Assembly: GCF_019711395.1 (NCBI RefSeq) | Contig: NZ_JAIGNL010000001.1 | Span: 1,550,001 to 1,614,000, forward strand | Reading direction: 5' to 3' | Source: Qipengyuania xiapuensis | GTDB taxonomy: Bacteria; Pseudomonadota; Alphaproteobacteria; Sphingomonadales; Sphingomonadaceae | DNA: 64,000 bases | Shown: one piece after another, positions 17,696 through 26,811 of the stretch | Layout: each line of letters begins with the position of its first letter | Position numbering within the stretch: the stretch's first letter is position 1 | Position numbers and translations under genes: made by a program | The notes under the pieces: generated by a model | Databases searched by the model: none | What the model was told of the DNA's origin: nothing | What the model saw: only the letters and a program-made list of their open reading frames with translations

Positions 17696-18280
17696 ATGAT
17701 GAAACGCCTTCGCAACGACGAGAGCGGCGCAACGGTCGTCGAATTCGCCCTTCTCCTCCCGGTGATTTTCGGGAGTTTCCTCGGCGTGCTCCAGGCCGGA
17801 ATGAGCATGATGACGTACAATTCGCTGCGCAATCTGTCGGCCGAGACATCGCGTTACACGCTGGTAGAATACCAGATCAGCAATGAGCTCACGCATACGC
17901 AGATCGAGGATGATGGTAGGGCGCGAGCCGGCAGCCATGGCTTGGACCCCACAAAATTCACGATCGACGTCGAAACCGCTACGACACAGCGGATCGAGGG
18001 TGCGACCGAACTTACGTTGACCACGACTTACGAGGTCATGTCCGTTGTATCGTTCCTTGGGGTAGACAAGTTCGACGTGTCGTTCACCCGCCCAATCTTC
18101 CTGATCGATGAGGTCGACAACAGCGAAGACGGATCAGAACTCGACGGTACAGTCGACGACGGCACCGGGTTCGGCGAAGGCGGCATCGACGATGGAACTG
18201 GCGGTGGTGATGGCGAAACGACCGATCCCGTCGAAGGCGATTGCGCCGAAGCGGGCAACTGTTACGGCCACACCAACTGA
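17696..18280 (+). CDS. TadE/TadF-like pseudopilin with acidic Gly-rich tail
   Basis: The product of about 194 residues begins MMKRLRNDESG, followed by ATVVEFALLLPVIFGSFLGV, again a TadE prepilin signal with Glu at the fifth mature position. The globular part ends near residue 145. The last 45 residues are low-complexity and rich in Asp, Gly, Glu and Thr (DDGTGFGEGGIDDGTGGG), closing with a Cys pair in GDCAEAGNCYG. The tail is unusual for the family and could be a flexible or calcium-binding extension. The start is either of two consecutive ATGs (17696 or 17699). It lies five bases after the preceding pseudopilin gene. Confidence 0.84.
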   Translation: MMKRLRNDESGATVVEFALLLPVIFGSFLGVLQAGMSMMTYNSLRNLSAETSRYTLVEYQISNELTHTQIEDDGRARAGSHGLDPTKFTIDVETATTQRIEGATELTLTTTYEVMSVVSFLGVDKFDVSFTRPIFLIDEVDNSEDGSELDGTVDDGTGFGEGGIDDGTGGGDGETTDPVEGDCAEAGNCYGHTN

Positions 18281-18319
18281 CAGCTGCTTGCATAGGCCGA
18301 CAACCCGGCCAATGCCAAA

Positions 18320-18356
18320 AAGAAAGCCGGACCCGTCATCCCGGGCCCGGCTTTCT
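18320..18356. terminator. Bidirectional terminator between Tad-like genes and pdhB
   Basis: AGAAAGCCGG at 18321-18330 pairs with CCGGCTTTCT at 18347-18356, extended inside by CCC/GGG. A-rich sequence precedes the stem, giving a T-tract on the minus strand (after pdhB, which ends at 18362), and CTTTCTTC follows on the plus strand. It serves both convergent transcription units. Confidence 0.78.
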
Positions 18357-18361
18357 TCGAT

Positions 18362-19753
18362 TTAGTCGCGGTAACAGACGCTCTTGACGGCCTTCACGAT
18401 TTTCGGAGTGTCAATCAGCGCAAGCTTCTCGAGGTTCGCTGCATAAGGCAGCGGCACGTCCTCGTCGCAAACGCGGGTGACCGGCGCATCGAGGTGGTCG
18501 AAGCCTTCCTCCATGCAGATCGCGACGATTTCCGACGCGATCGAGCAGGTCGGCCAGCCTTCTTCTGCGATGACCATGCGATTGGTCTTCTTGAGGCTTT
18601 CGAGCACCGTCTCCTTGTCGAGCGGGCGCAGCGTGCGCAGGTCGATCACTTCGGCATCGATGCCCTCGCCCGCCAGCTCCTCGGCTGCTTCGAGCGCAAG
18701 ACCGACCGCGATCGAATAGGCGACGATCGTAACGTCCGAACCTTCGCGCATGATGCGGGCCTTGCCGATCGGGAGCACGTGGTCGTCGAGCTCGGGAAGT
18801 TCGAAGCTGCGGCCGTAGACGAGCTCGTTCTCGAGGAAGACGACAGGGTCTTCGCAGCGGATCGCTGCCTTCATCAAGCCCTTGGCATCCGACGCGTCAT
18901 AGGGCGCGATCACGATCAGGCCGGGGACGCTCGCGTACCAAGGACCGTAGTTCTGGCTGTGCTGCGCGCCGACGCGGCTTGCGGCTGCATTGGGACCGCG
19001 GAACACGACCGGACAGCGCATCTGGCCGCCCGACATGTAGTTGGTCTTGGCGGCCGAGTTGATGATGTGGTCGATCGCCTGCATGGCGAAGTTGAAGGTC
19101 ATGAACTCGACGATCGGGCGTAGGCCGCCCATTGCCGCGCCCGTGCCGATGCCGGCAAAACCGTACTCGGTGATCGGCGTATCGATCACGCGCTTGGGGC
19201 CGAACTCGTCGAGCAGCCCCTGAGTGACCTTGTAAGCACCCTGGTACTGGGCGACTTCCTCGCCCATCACGAAGACGCGCTCGTCGCGGCGCATTTCCTC
19301 GGCCATGCCGTCGCGCAGTGCCTCGCGGACGGTAATGGTCTGCATGTTGGTGCCATGCGGAATCTCGGGATCCTTCACACCCGTTTTCTTGGCCGGTTTG
19401 GCGATTTCCGCTTCGCTGCCCTCGCCCGAGCTTTCGGGACGGCCCACGTCCTTGCCCTCACCCGGTACGTCTTCGACCGGAGCGGCTTCGGCAGCGGCAG
19501 AGACATCCTCGCCCTCGCCCGCCAGCATCGCGATAACGGTACCGACCTTCACGTTTTCCGTGCCTTCGGCCACGAGGATCTTGCCGAGCGTGCCTTCGTC
19601 GACAGCTTCGAATTCCATCGTCGCCTTGTCGGTCTCGATCTCGGCAATGATGTCACCGGCGACGATCTCGTCACCTTCCTGCTTGAGCCACTTGGCGAGT
19701 GTGCCCTCCTCCATGGTGGGCGACAGCGCGGGCATCTTGAGTTCGATAGCCAT
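18362..19753 (-). CDS. pdhB: Pyruvate dehydrogenase E1 beta subunit with N-terminal lipoyl domain
   Basis: This 463-residue subunit converts pyruvate to acetyl groups together with PdhA. Residues 1-80 form a lipoyl domain: [22 protein letters not shown], with the lipoylated Lys in [11 protein letters not shown] near residue 43. A Pro/Glu/Ala-rich linker runs to about 135. The transketolase-like E1-beta domain follows, from [14 protein letters not shown] and including [17 protein letters not shown] and [16 protein letters not shown]. The fused lipoyl domain is established for alphaproteobacterial PdhB. It lies three bases behind pdhA, in one operon. The E2 and E3 genes are elsewhere. Lipoylation would depend on lipA in this window. 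Confidence 0.97.
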   Translation of the reverse strand: MAIELKMPALSPTMEEGTLAKWLKQEGDEIVAGDIIAEIETDKATMEFEAVDEGTLGKILVAEGTENVKVGTVIAMLAGEGEDVSAAAEAAPVEDVPGEGKDVGRPESSGEGSEAEIAKPAKKTGVKDPEIPHGTNMQTITVREALRDGMAEEMRRDERVFVMGEEVAQYQGAYKVTQGLLDEFGPKRVIDTPITEYGFAGIGTGAAMGGLRPIVEFMTFNFAMQAIDHIINSAAKTNYMSGGQMRCPVVFRGPNAAASRVGAQHSQNYGPWYASVPGLIVIAPYDASDAKGLMKAAIRCEDPVVFLENELVYGRSFELPELDDHVLPIGKARIMREGSDVTIVAYSIAVGLALEAAEELAGEGIDAEVIDLRTLRPLDKETVLESLKKTNRMVIAEEGWPTCSIASEIVAICMEEGFDHLDAPVTRVCDEDVPLPYAANLEKLALIDTPKIVKAVKSVCYRD

Positions 19754-19756
19754 GGC

Positions 19757-20827
19757 TCAGTACTCCTCCACCAGGACATCGGTGTAGAGTTCGCTCGGAT
19801 CCGGCTCGGGCGAGTTTTCGGCGAAGTCTGCGGCCTCGCTCACCACCTTGCGGATGTCCTTGTCGATGGCTTTCAAATCGTCCTCGCTGCTGCCCTGTTC
19901 GATCAGGGTCTTCTTCAATCCTTCGATCGGGTCGCGATGCTCGCGCATGTCCTGCACTTCCTCGCGGGTGCGGTACTTCGCCGGGTCGGACATCGAGTGT
20001 CCGCGATAGCGATAGGTCTCGCATTCCATGAGAACAGGGCCCCTGCCCTCACGCACGTGCTTGAAGGCGATCTCGGCAGCCTGGCGCACTTCGAGCACGT
20101 CCATTCCGTTGACCTTCATGCCCGGGATGCGGAACGCGGTCCCGCGACGGTAGAATTCGGTTTCTGCCGAGGAACGGCTGACCGCCGTACCCATGGCATA
20201 CTGGTTGTTCTCGATCACGAAGACGATCGGAAGCTTCCAGAGGGCGGCCATGTTGAAGGTCTCGTAGACCTGGCCCTGGTTGGCTGCGCCGTCACCGAAA
20301 TAGGCAAGGCACAGGCCGCCGTCTTCGTTGTACTGGTGGGCGAGCGCCAGACCGCCACCAAGCGCGACCTGCGCGCCGACGATACCGTGGCCGCCGTAGA
20401 ACTTATGCTCGGTCGAGAACATGTGCATCGACCCGCCCTTGCCCTTCGAGATACCGGCTTCGCGGCCCGTGAGCTCGGCCATGATGACCTTGGGATCGAT
20501 GCCGTAGGCGAGCATGTGGCCATGGTCGCGATAGCCGGTGATCACGCTGTCGAGCTTCTCGGTCAGCGCGGATTGCAGGCCTACTGCGACCGCTTCCTGT
20601 CCGATGTAGAGGTGGCAGAAACCCCCGATCAGGCCGAGGCCGTAAAGCTGTCCGGCGCGCTCTTCGAAACGGCGGATGAGCAGCATCTGCTCGTAAAAGT
20701 CCTGCATCTGCTCCTTCGACGCATCGAAGCGCTTGTTCTTCTCGAACTCTTCCTGAAGCGAATGGAGCGCGAAGTCCGGGTTTTCCGCGGGGCTTCGGGG
20801 GGTCTTGTTCTTGGGGGCCTTGGCCAA
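19757..20827 (-). CDS. pdhA: Pyruvate dehydrogenase E1 alpha subunit
   Basis: This subunit of about 356 residues binds thiamine diphosphate and decarboxylates pyruvate. The ThDP motif runs from FGDGAANQGQVYE to ENNQYAMGT. The phosphorylation-loop-like YRYRGHSMSDPAKYR and the FCHLYIGQEAVAVG block are clear. I place the start at TTG 20827 (peptide starting LAKAPKNK), because AGGAAAAGGGA lies 9 or so bases upstream on the minus strand. A GTG at 20881 would add 18 residues without family support. It heads the pdhA-pdhB operon; about 135 bp separate it from ftsB upstream on the same strand. Confidence 0.96.
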   Translation of the reverse strand: MAKAPKNKTPRSPAENPDFALHSLQEEFEKNKRFDASKEQMQDFYEQMLLIRRFEERAGQLYGLGLIGGFCHLYIGQEAVAVGLQSALTEKLDSVITGYRDHGHMLAYGIDPKVIMAELTGREAGISKGKGGSMHMFSTEHKFYGGHGIVGAQVALGGGLALAHQYNEDGGLCLAYFGDGAANQGQVYETFNMAALWKLPIVFVIENNQYAMGTAVSRSSAETEFYRRGTAFRIPGMKVNGMDVLEVRQAAEIAFKHVREGRGPVLMECETYRYRGHSMSDPAKYRTREEVQDMREHRDPIEGLKKTLIEQGSSEDDLKAIDKDIRKVVSEAADFAENSPEPDPSELYTDVLVEEY

Positions 20828-20964
20828 AATGCTTGTCCCTTTTCCTATCGGGGAATTCTCTCTGCCCGCGCCTATAGGCACAGCCTCGCAGGCAGCGCAA
20901 CGGGGCGCAGCGTCTGCATACGAAAACCTTACGGAAATGAGGGGTTCCGGCTGACCGGAGACCT

Positions 20965-21279
20965 TCAGTCGTCGAGCTTGATCACGACTTCGTCCGGGTG
21001 GACGACATTGAGCTGGCTGCGCAGCAATTCACCGACCATATCGGGGTCGGCGTGATCGGGATGCAGCAGCTGGACCTTGTTTTCTAGCGCAGCCCGTTCC
21101 TTCTGGAGCGCTTCGAGCTGGGCTTCACGCTGGTCGAGAAGACGCAGGTTCTCGCTCCATGCAAGAAGACCCGAAGGACCGGCAATCGCGAGGCCGCCAA
21201 GCACGAGCAGGACCGCAAGCGCCGCATTCTGCGTCGTCTTCCGTTTACGTCCGAGATCGAGTCTGCCCTGCCGCCTCAT
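20965..21279 (-). CDS. ftsB: FtsB/DivIC-family septum formation protein
   Basis: This 104-residue bitopic protein has a basic cytoplasmic start (MRRQGRLDLGRKRK), one transmembrane helix (about residues 18-38) and a periplasmic coiled coil LRLLDQREAQLEALQKERAA. It ends LNVVHPDEVVIKLDD, as FtsB-like proteins do. In the divisome it pairs with FtsL and FtsQ. It lies upstream of pdhA on the same strand, the usual alphaproteobacterial arrangement. An open frame extends upstream to 21345, but the conserved start is at ATG 21279. No strong ribosome site is visible there. Confidence 0.85.
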   Translation of the reverse strand: MRRQGRLDLGRKRKTTQNAALAVLLVLGGLAIAGPSGLLAWSENLRLLDQREAQLEALQKERAALENKVQLLHPDHADPDMVGELLRSQLNVVHPDEVVIKLDD

Positions 21280-21357
21280 AAAACGCACAGAATCACAGTT
21301 AACCTTTGGGCGCAAGGACAAAAGCGGAACCCCCAACGCATTCACTAGGTTGGTTTG

Positions 21358-21386
21358 TTGACAGACAGGCGCTCGCCGCCTATTTG
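21358..21386 (+). promoter_or_regulatory. Sigma-70-type promoter for hppD
   Basis: TTGACA at 21358-21363 and TATTTG at 21381-21386 are separated by exactly 17 bases. This is a near-consensus housekeeping promoter 38 bp before the hppD ATG. A GAGGAATTCC ribosome site follows before the start codon. Confidence 0.72.
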
Positions 21387-21423
21387 GTTTCCATTGAAAC
21401 TATCTAGCGGACAGAGGAATTCC

Positions 21424-22530
21424 ATGCCCGACCTTTTCGAAAACCCCATCGGCCTCGACGGCTTCGAATTCGTAGAATTCTGCGCACCCGAGAAGGGCGT
21501 GATCGAACCCGTGTTCAAGGCGATGGGCTTCACGCAGGTCGCGACGCACCGCTCGAAGGACGTCGACCTGTGGCGCCAGGGCAGCATCAACCTCATCCTC
21601 AACTACGAACCGCGCAGCGCAGCATGGTACTTCGCTCGCGAACATGGCCCCTCGGCGTGCGGCATGGGCTTCCGCGTCCGTGACGCAAGGAAGGCCTATG
21701 ACGAGCTGCTCGAGCGTGGCGCAGAACCTGTCGCTGTCGAAACCGGCCCGATGGAACTGCGCATTCCCGCCATCCGCGGCATCGGCGGTGCGATCGTCTA
21801 CCTGATCGACCGCTATGCCGACGAAGACGGCGAAGGCCTGTCGATCTACGACATCGACTTCGAATATCTCGACGGCGTCGAAAAATGGCCGAAGGGCGCT
21901 GGCTTCAACGTCATCGATCACCTCACGCACAACGTCTACAACGGCCGCATGAAGTACTGGGCGGACTACTACGAGACGCTCTTCAACTTCCGCGAAATCC
22001 GCTTCTTCGACATCAAGGGCGAGTATACCGGCCTCACCTCGAAGGCGCTGACCGCACCCGACGGCAAGATCCGCATTCCGCTCAATGAAGAAGGCGAAGG
22101 CGGCAAGGGCCAGATCGAAGAGTTCCTGCGCGAATTCAACGGCGAAGGTATCCAGCACATCGCGCTTATCTGCGATGATCTCGTGCAGTGCTGGGACAAT
22201 CTCAAGGACCTGGGCGTTCCCTTCATGACCGCACCGCCCGAAACCTATTACGAAATGCTCGACGAGCGTCTCCCGGGTCACGGCGAGCCGGTGGGCGAGC
22301 TCCAGATGCGCGGCATCCTCCTCGACGGCACGACCGAAGGCGGTCAGCCGCGCCTGCTCCTGCAGATCTTCGCAGAAGCTCAGGTCGGACCGGTGTTCTT
22401 CGAATTCATCCAGCGCAAGGGCGACGAGGGCTTCGGCGAAGGCAACTTCAAGGCGCTCTTCGAGAGCATGGAACGCGACCAGATCAAGCGCGGCGTGCTC
22501 GAAGTAGCTGACAAGGAGCCTGCCGAATGA
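21424..22530 (+). CDS. hppD: 4-hydroxyphenylpyruvate dioxygenase
   Basis: This 368-residue Fe(II) enzyme converts 4-hydroxyphenylpyruvate to homogentisate in tyrosine catabolism. It has two vicinal-oxygen-chelate halves. Iron ligands are His in VIDHLTHNV (about residue 164), His in [11 protein letters not shown] (about 243) and Glu in [21 protein letters not shown] (about 325); the last block is diagnostic of HPPD. The ATG at 21424 has GAGGAATTCC before it, behind a TTGACA promoter. Its stop overlaps the next VOC gene by ATGA, which suggests co-function. Homogentisate dioxygenase and later pathway genes are not in the window. Confidence 0.97.
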   Translation: MPDLFENPIGLDGFEFVEFCAPEKGVIEPVFKAMGFTQVATHRSKDVDLWRQGSINLILNYEPRSAAWYFAREHGPSACGMGFRVRDARKAYDELLERGAEPVAVETGPMELRIPAIRGIGGAIVYLIDRYADEDGEGLSIYDIDFEYLDGVEKWPKGAGFNVIDHLTHNVYNGRMKYWADYYETLFNFREIRFFDIKGEYTGLTSKALTAPDGKIRIPLNEEGEGGKGQIEEFLREFNGEGIQHIALICDDLVQCWDNLKDLGVPFMTAPPETYYEMLDERLPGHGEPVGELQMRGILLDGTTEGGQPRLLLQIFAEAQVGPVFFEFIQRKGDEGFGEGNFKALFESMERDQIKRGVLEVADKEPAE

Positions 22531-23099
22531 GCGACGTTGCCGAACATCCCGTGAAGCTGGGCGGCGTCCACCACGCCGCCTATCGCTGCAAGGACGCGAA
22601 AGAGACCGTCGAATGGTACGGCAAGGTCCTCGGCATGGATTACACCACCGCATTTGCGGAGGACCATGTTCCCTCGACCGGCGCCTATGATCCCTACATG
22701 CACGTCTTCCTCGACGCAGGTAACGGCAACATTCTCGCCTTCTTCGAACTGCCCAACCAGAAGGACATGGGCCGCGACGAGAATACGCCGGCCTGGGTCC
22801 AGCACCTCGCCTTCCGCGTTGGCAGCGAGGAAGAACTGCTCGCGGCCAAGGAACACATCGAGGGCCTTGGCATCGACGTCCTCGGTCCGACCCATCACGG
22901 CATCTTCAAGTCGATCTACTTCTTTGATCCCAATGGACACCGCGTCGAACTCGCGGCCGACATCGGCACCGAAGAACAGTATGCCGAGCTCAAGCGCGTT
23001 GCGCCGCTGATGCTCGACGAATGGAGCGAGACGAAGAAAGCCCCCCGCCACGCCGACTGGCTGCACGAGATCGCGCGCAAGGAACACGGACACGGTTAA
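22527..23099 (+). CDS. VOC-family (glyoxalase/dioxygenase fold) protein
   Basis: This 190-residue protein is a single VOC-fold unit. [21 protein letters not shown] opens the first beta-alpha-beta-beta-beta module and carries a likely metal His. [15 protein letters not shown] opens the second, followed by [13 protein letters not shown], whose Glu is a typical ligand. It overlaps hppD by ATGA and is therefore made with it. It could be a dioxygenase, lyase or glyoxalase acting on aromatic or thioether intermediates around tyrosine degradation. The exact reaction cannot be read from the sequence. Confidence 0.85.
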   Translation: MSDVAEHPVKLGGVHHAAYRCKDAKETVEWYGKVLGMDYTTAFAEDHVPSTGAYDPYMHVFLDAGNGNILAFFELPNQKDMGRDENTPAWVQHLAFRVGSEEELLAAKEHIEGLGIDVLGPTHHGIFKSIYFFDPNGHRVELAADIGTEEQYAELKRVAPLMLDEWSETKKAPRHADWLHEIARKEHGHG

Positions 23100-23175
23100 T
23101 CGCCGCTAAGCGCGATTTTCTGCGATTTCGGAACCCGTTGCGGTGCACACCGTTGCCCCGCAAAGGGAGCCTCGT

Positions 23176-24054
23176 GTGAATTACATCGAAACTCTGCGCG
23201 CCCAGCTGCAGGAAATGGCCGAAGGCTTCGTCGAAAGCCTTCCCAGCCTCGCCATCGCGCTGTTCATCGTCATCATCACGTGGATCGTCGCGCGTTTCGC
23301 GGTGAAGATCTCGGACATGATCGTCGGGCGCACCGAAATCCGCGCCAGCCTTAAGAACCTCGTCGATACCGCTGTCAGGCTGACCATATGGATCATCGGA
23401 CTGTTCGTTGCGGCAGTCGTGGTGATGCCGGATTTGACGCCCGCCAGTCTGTTGGCAGGGCTCGGCATCGGCGCTGTCGCGATCGGCTTCGCTTTCCAGG
23501 ATATCTTCGAAAACTTCTTCGCCGGCATCCTGATCATGCTGCGCGAGAAGATGCGCATCGGCGACATCATCGAGTGCGAGGGCATCACCGGCAAGGTCGA
23601 GCACATAACCCTTCGCGAAACACATGTCCGCAAACTCTCGGGTGAACTCACCGTCGTTCCCAACTCGATCCTGTTCAAGAACCCTGTCGAGATCTTCACC
23701 GACGAGGACCAACGCCGCCACGAGGTTGTGGTCGGCGTGTCCTACGACACCAATCTCGACCATGCCGCTACTGTCATCCGCCGCGCTGTGGAGGGCATCG
23801 ACGACGTACTCGCCAGCAAGGGCATCGATATCTTCGCGCAGGAGTTCAATTCGAGCTCGGTCGATTTCCTGGTCCGCTGGTGGGCTGGTTCCACCCCGCG
23901 CTCAGGGTGGGAGAGCAAGGACAAGGTCGTGCGCGGCATCAAGTCGGCGCTCGACGAGGCAGGGATCGAGATTCCTTTCCCCTATGTCACCCATACCTTC
24001 AAGGAGACGGTGCCGGTCAGCAAGCTGGGTGACAGCAGCAAGCCGACGCCCTAA
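23176..24054 (+). CDS. Small-conductance mechanosensitive channel, MscS family
   Basis: This protein of about 292 residues has three N-terminal transmembrane helices, the third being the pore helix with LLAGLGIGAVAIGFAFQDI, followed by FENFFAGILIMLREKMRIGDIIE. These are the hallmark of MscS, which opens under membrane tension and protects against hypo-osmotic shock. The beta domain contains TGKVEHITLRETHVRK and VVPNSILFKNPVE. Length matches the compact MscS class. I use GTG 23176 as start because GGGAG lies 8 bases upstream. A GTG at 23143 is in frame but unsupported. It probably has its own promoter. Confidence 0.93.
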   Translation: MNYIETLRAQLQEMAEGFVESLPSLAIALFIVIITWIVARFAVKISDMIVGRTEIRASLKNLVDTAVRLTIWIIGLFVAAVVVMPDLTPASLLAGLGIGAVAIGFAFQDIFENFFAGILIMLREKMRIGDIIECEGITGKVEHITLRETHVRKLSGELTVVPNSILFKNPVEIFTDEDQRRHEVVVGVSYDTNLDHAATVIRRAVEGIDDVLASKGIDIFAQEFNSSSVDFLVRWWAGSTPRSGWESKDKVVRGIKSALDEAGIEIPFPYVTHTFKETVPVSKLGDSSKPTP

Positions 24055-24128
24055 AGGTTGCAAAGAGAAACGGGAGTACGGCATCGGTTCGTCCCTTGCC
24101 GCTCCCGCGCAATCGGGGAGATTAAGGC

Positions 24129-25043
24129 ATGGAAATCCTTCGCACACCGGCAGAACGTTTTGCCGATATCCCGGATTACCCCTTCGCTGAAAACTGGATC
24201 GAGATCGATCTGGGCGACGGCCTCACCGCCAACCAGCACTACGTCGACGAAGGTGACAAGGACGCCCCGCCCGTGCTGCTTTTCCACGGCGAGCCGAGCT
24301 GGTCTTTTCTCTATCGCAAGATGATCCCCGTCCTCGTCGACGCAGGCTTCCGCGTGCTCGCACCCGACCTCATCGGTTTCGGCAAGAGCGACAAGCCGGA
24401 CGACATCGACTTCTTCACCTACGAGCGCCACGTCGACTGGCTCAAGCAATGGCGCTCCAAGGTCGAGCCGCGACCCGCGGCGCTGTTCTGTCAGGATTGG
24501 GGCGGCCTGCTCGGCCTGCGCATGGTGGCGCACGATCCCGATCTCTTCGCTTGCGTGGTAGCAAGCAACACCTTCCTGCCTGCCGGGGGAACGCCCTCCC
24601 CCGCCTTCCTTGCATGGCGCGAATTCGCCCGCTCTTCGCCTGACTTCAAGATCGGACCGCTACTCGACAGGGCGACCCAAACACCGCTCACCGAAGCAGA
24701 GATCGCAGCCTACGATGCGCCCTTCCCTGACGAACCCTCAAAGGCGGCGGCGCGCGCTTTCCCCGCGCTAGTGCCGGTCGAAGACGGGATGCCCGGGGTT
24801 GAGGACAACAAGGCGGCGTGGCCCAATCTGGCGGCGTTCGACAAGCCATTCCTAACGCTCTTCGGCGACGAGGATCCGATCACCAAGGGAAGCGAGAAGT
24901 TCCTCATCGAGCGTATTGCCGGTGCCAAGGGGCTTGATCACGAGACGCTCAGTCCGTGCGGACACTTCTGCCAGGAAGACCAGGCCGAAAGGCTCTCGCA
25001 AGGCGTCATCGACATGGCCCGCAAGGCCGGTCTCCTGACGTGA
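24129..25043 (+). CDS. Haloalkane dehalogenase, HLD-I-like
   Basis: This 304-residue alpha/beta hydrolase cleaves carbon-halogen bonds by an Asp nucleophile. HGEPSWSFLYRKM carries the oxyanion-hole region. FCQDWGGLLGLR holds nucleophile Asp123 and halide-binding Trp124. A second Trp at position 163 (AFLAWREF), Asp249 in GDEDPITKG and His279 in CGHFCQED complete a DhlA-like pentad. That placement of the second Trp and the acid fits subfamily I rather than II. No signal peptide is present. A GGGAGATTAAGG site precedes the ATG. The next gene, an MFS transporter, overlaps by GTGA and may move substrate or product. The natural substrate is unknown. Confidence 0.92.
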   Translation: MEILRTPAERFADIPDYPFAENWIEIDLGDGLTANQHYVDEGDKDAPPVLLFHGEPSWSFLYRKMIPVLVDAGFRVLAPDLIGFGKSDKPDDIDFFTYERHVDWLKQWRSKVEPRPAALFCQDWGGLLGLRMVAHDPDLFACVVASNTFLPAGGTPSPAFLAWREFARSSPDFKIGPLLDRATQTPLTEAEIAAYDAPFPDEPSKAAARAFPALVPVEDGMPGVEDNKAAWPNLAAFDKPFLTLFGDEDPITKGSEKFLIERIAGAKGLDHETLSPCGHFCQEDQAERLSQGVIDMARKAGLLT

Positions 25044-26215
25044 GCGAACCCGCGCGGCTGAGCCGCACGCAGGAATATCTCCTTGCGGTGGCTGCGGCCG
25101 TCGTGACTGCCAACGCCTATTACATCCATCCGATCATCGGCGATGTTGCCGCGCATTTCGGTGTGAGCGAGGCGCGGATCGGCCTCGTCCCCGCTCTGAA
25201 CCAGCTGGCGCTCGCGGTCGGTATCCTCCTGCTTCTGCCGCTGGGGGACCGCTATTCGAACCGCCGCCTGACGGTGCTTTTCGCAATCGGCCAGACTGCC
25301 TCGCTTGCCATCATGACCCTCGCGCCGGATTTCGTGACCTTCACGGCGGGATCAACGCTCCTCGGTTTCTGTACGATCGCACCATACCTGCTACCGGCCT
25401 ATGCCTCGAAGCGCGTCGCGCCCGAGCGCTTGGGCCAGGTCACGGCGCTCCTTACTGCCGGTGTCATTTTCGGCATCCTGCTCGCACGGGTAGGAGCCGG
25501 ATGGATCGCTGAGCAGTTCGGATGGCGGACTGTCTACTGGATTGCGACCGGCTTGATGGTCGCAATTACGCTGGCCCTTCCCCGCCTGATGGAGAGCGGA
25601 GAGCGAACGTCCGGCAATACGAGGTACTGGCCGCTGGTATTCTCGGTTTTCCGGCTCGCCGGGCAGCATCGCGAGGTCCTGCTCTCAGGCACGATACAGG
25701 CGCTGAACTTTGCGCAATTCATCGGCTTGTGGCTGGGCCTAGCCCTTTATCTCACCGCACCTGAGATGGGCTACGGGACCGATGTCGTCGGCTACCTGGC
25801 TGCGATCGCGGCAGTCAGCATCTTCTCCACTCCGCGCCTCGGGCGGTGGTCGGACATGGTGGGCCCGCGAAAGGCCCGCGTTGTCTTTGCGGGCATCCAG
25901 CTCTTGGGGATCGCGCTCTTCTGGCCATTGGGCGGCTCTGTCTGGACGCTTCTCATTCCTCTGGTCATCGTTAACCTAGTCGGACCTGCAGTCGATGTGA
26001 CCGGGCGAATGACCTTCCTCTCGCTCGAGCCGGACCTGCGCACTCGGCTGACGACGGTTTACATCGTGATCATGTTCGTCGGCGGCGGGCTTGGCAGCCT
26101 GCTGGGCACCGCGGTTTACGACGCCTTCGGCTGGCCAGGCGTCTGCATCATGCTGACACTTTCGTCGGCCGTGCTGACGCTTCTTTGCAGCGTGGCGCGG
26201 AAACTCGGCAGGTAG
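25040..26215 (+). CDS. MFS transporter, sugar/drug-efflux type
   Basis: This protein of about 391 residues has twelve hydrophobic helices and belongs to the major facilitator superfamily. A cytoplasmic loop motif GDRYSNRRLTVLF follows helix 2, and the duplicate GRWSDMVGPRKARVVF appears in the second half. TRTQEYLLAV-like openings with TANAYYIHPIIGDVA are typical of YnfM/arabinose-efflux-like permeases. The start is GTG 25040, which overlaps the dehalogenase stop as GTGA. An open frame reaches back to 24956 inside the dehalogenase. Coupling to the dehalogenase suggests transport of a related compound, an inference. Confidence 0.9.
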   Translation: MSEPARLSRTQEYLLAVAAAVVTANAYYIHPIIGDVAAHFGVSEARIGLVPALNQLALAVGILLLLPLGDRYSNRRLTVLFAIGQTASLAIMTLAPDFVTFTAGSTLLGFCTIAPYLLPAYASKRVAPERLGQVTALLTAGVIFGILLARVGAGWIAEQFGWRTVYWIATGLMVAITLALPRLMESGERTSGNTRYWPLVFSVFRLAGQHREVLLSGTIQALNFAQFIGLWLGLALYLTAPEMGYGTDVVGYLAAIAAVSIFSTPRLGRWSDMVGPRKARVVFAGIQLLGIALFWPLGGSVWTLLIPLVIVNLVGPAVDVTGRMTFLSLEPDLRTRLTTVYIVIMFVGGGLGSLLGTAVYDAFGWPGVCIMLTLSSAVLTLLCSVARKLGR

Positions 26216-26223
26216 GAAGGAAT

Positions 26224-26300
26224 TGGTGCGCCCGACAGGATTCGAACCTGTGGCCCCCAGATTAGGAATCTGGTGCTCTATCCGACTGAGCTACGGGCGC
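26224..26300 (-). tRNA. tRNA-Arg (anticodon CCT)
   Basis: Read on the minus strand the 77 bases fold as a cloverleaf. Acceptor GCGCCCG pairs with CGGGCGC, followed by discriminator A and an encoded CCA. The D-arm contains GCTC...GAGC. The anticodon stem CCAGA/TCTGG encloses TTCCTAA with anticodon CCT. The T-arm is ACAGG TTCGAAT CCTGT. It decodes AGG. It sits between the MFS gene and the DUF1178 gene; no integrase or duplicated 3' end is near it. Confidence 0.97.
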
Positions 26301-26339
26301 CCCGGGGCGTTCGTATAGCGGCTCGCCGTAAAGAAACAA

Positions 26340-26804
26340 TCAGTTGAGTTCGTCGGGCTCGGCGACCGGGAAAAGTATCGGCGCGACCGAGATACCTTCA
26401 TTCGCAAGATCCTCCGCCTCCTTGCGGGTGGCCTTGCCATGGATCGGCGCCTCGTCCTTCTCGCCATAGTGCTGCGAGCGCGCTTCGTCGGCAAACTTGT
26501 CTCCGACCCAGGTGCTGCTTTCGAGCGCCTTGGCCTGTGCCTTGGCGAGTTGCCTCAAGGCTTTCTCGACCTCGGGCGGCATGGGCGCGTTGGAAAGCTG
26601 TGCGTCCTTGCCCGCCGGTAGCGCTTCGACCGTGTTGCCCTTGGCACCGACAGCAGGTGCCATCGGCGCCTTGCCGACAGTCGTGCTGCCGCATTGCGGG
26701 CAATCGACGAGCCCCCGTTCGCGCTGGTTTTCATAGTCGGCGGACGAGCCGAACCAGCCCTCGAACTTGTGGCCATTGTCGCAGTGGAGGTCGAAGACGA
26801 TCAT
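26340..26804 (-). CDS. DUF1178 family protein
   Basis: This protein of about 154 residues begins MIVFDLHCDNGHKFEGWFGSS, the hallmark of DUF1178. A second Cys pair in VDCPQCGS completes a probable zinc ribbon (Cys8, His12, and CxxC near residue 35). The middle is flexible and Ala/Pro/Lys-rich. The C-terminal part EEARSQHYG-like ARSQHYGEKDEAPIHGKATR and EGISVAPILFPV is also conserved in the family. No function is established. It lies 7 bp behind the nitrilase gene, and the pair nit-DUF1178 after grxC is a frequent alphaproteobacterial order. Residues upstream of ATG 26804 overlap the nitrilase gene and are not part of it. Confidence 0.9.
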   Translation of the reverse strand: MIVFDLHCDNGHKFEGWFGSSADYENQRERGLVDCPQCGSTTVGKAPMAPAVGAKGNTVEALPAGKDAQLSNAPMPPEVEKALRQLAKAQAKALESSTWVGDKFADEARSQHYGEKDEAPIHGKATRKEAEDLANEGISVAPILFPVAEPDELN

Positions 26805-26811
26805 GCGGGCG

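Noticed and set aside
26224-26300. tRNA-Arg as an attachment site for an integrated element
   Set aside because: No integrase, no duplicated tRNA 3' end, and flanking genes are ordinary chromosomal ones.
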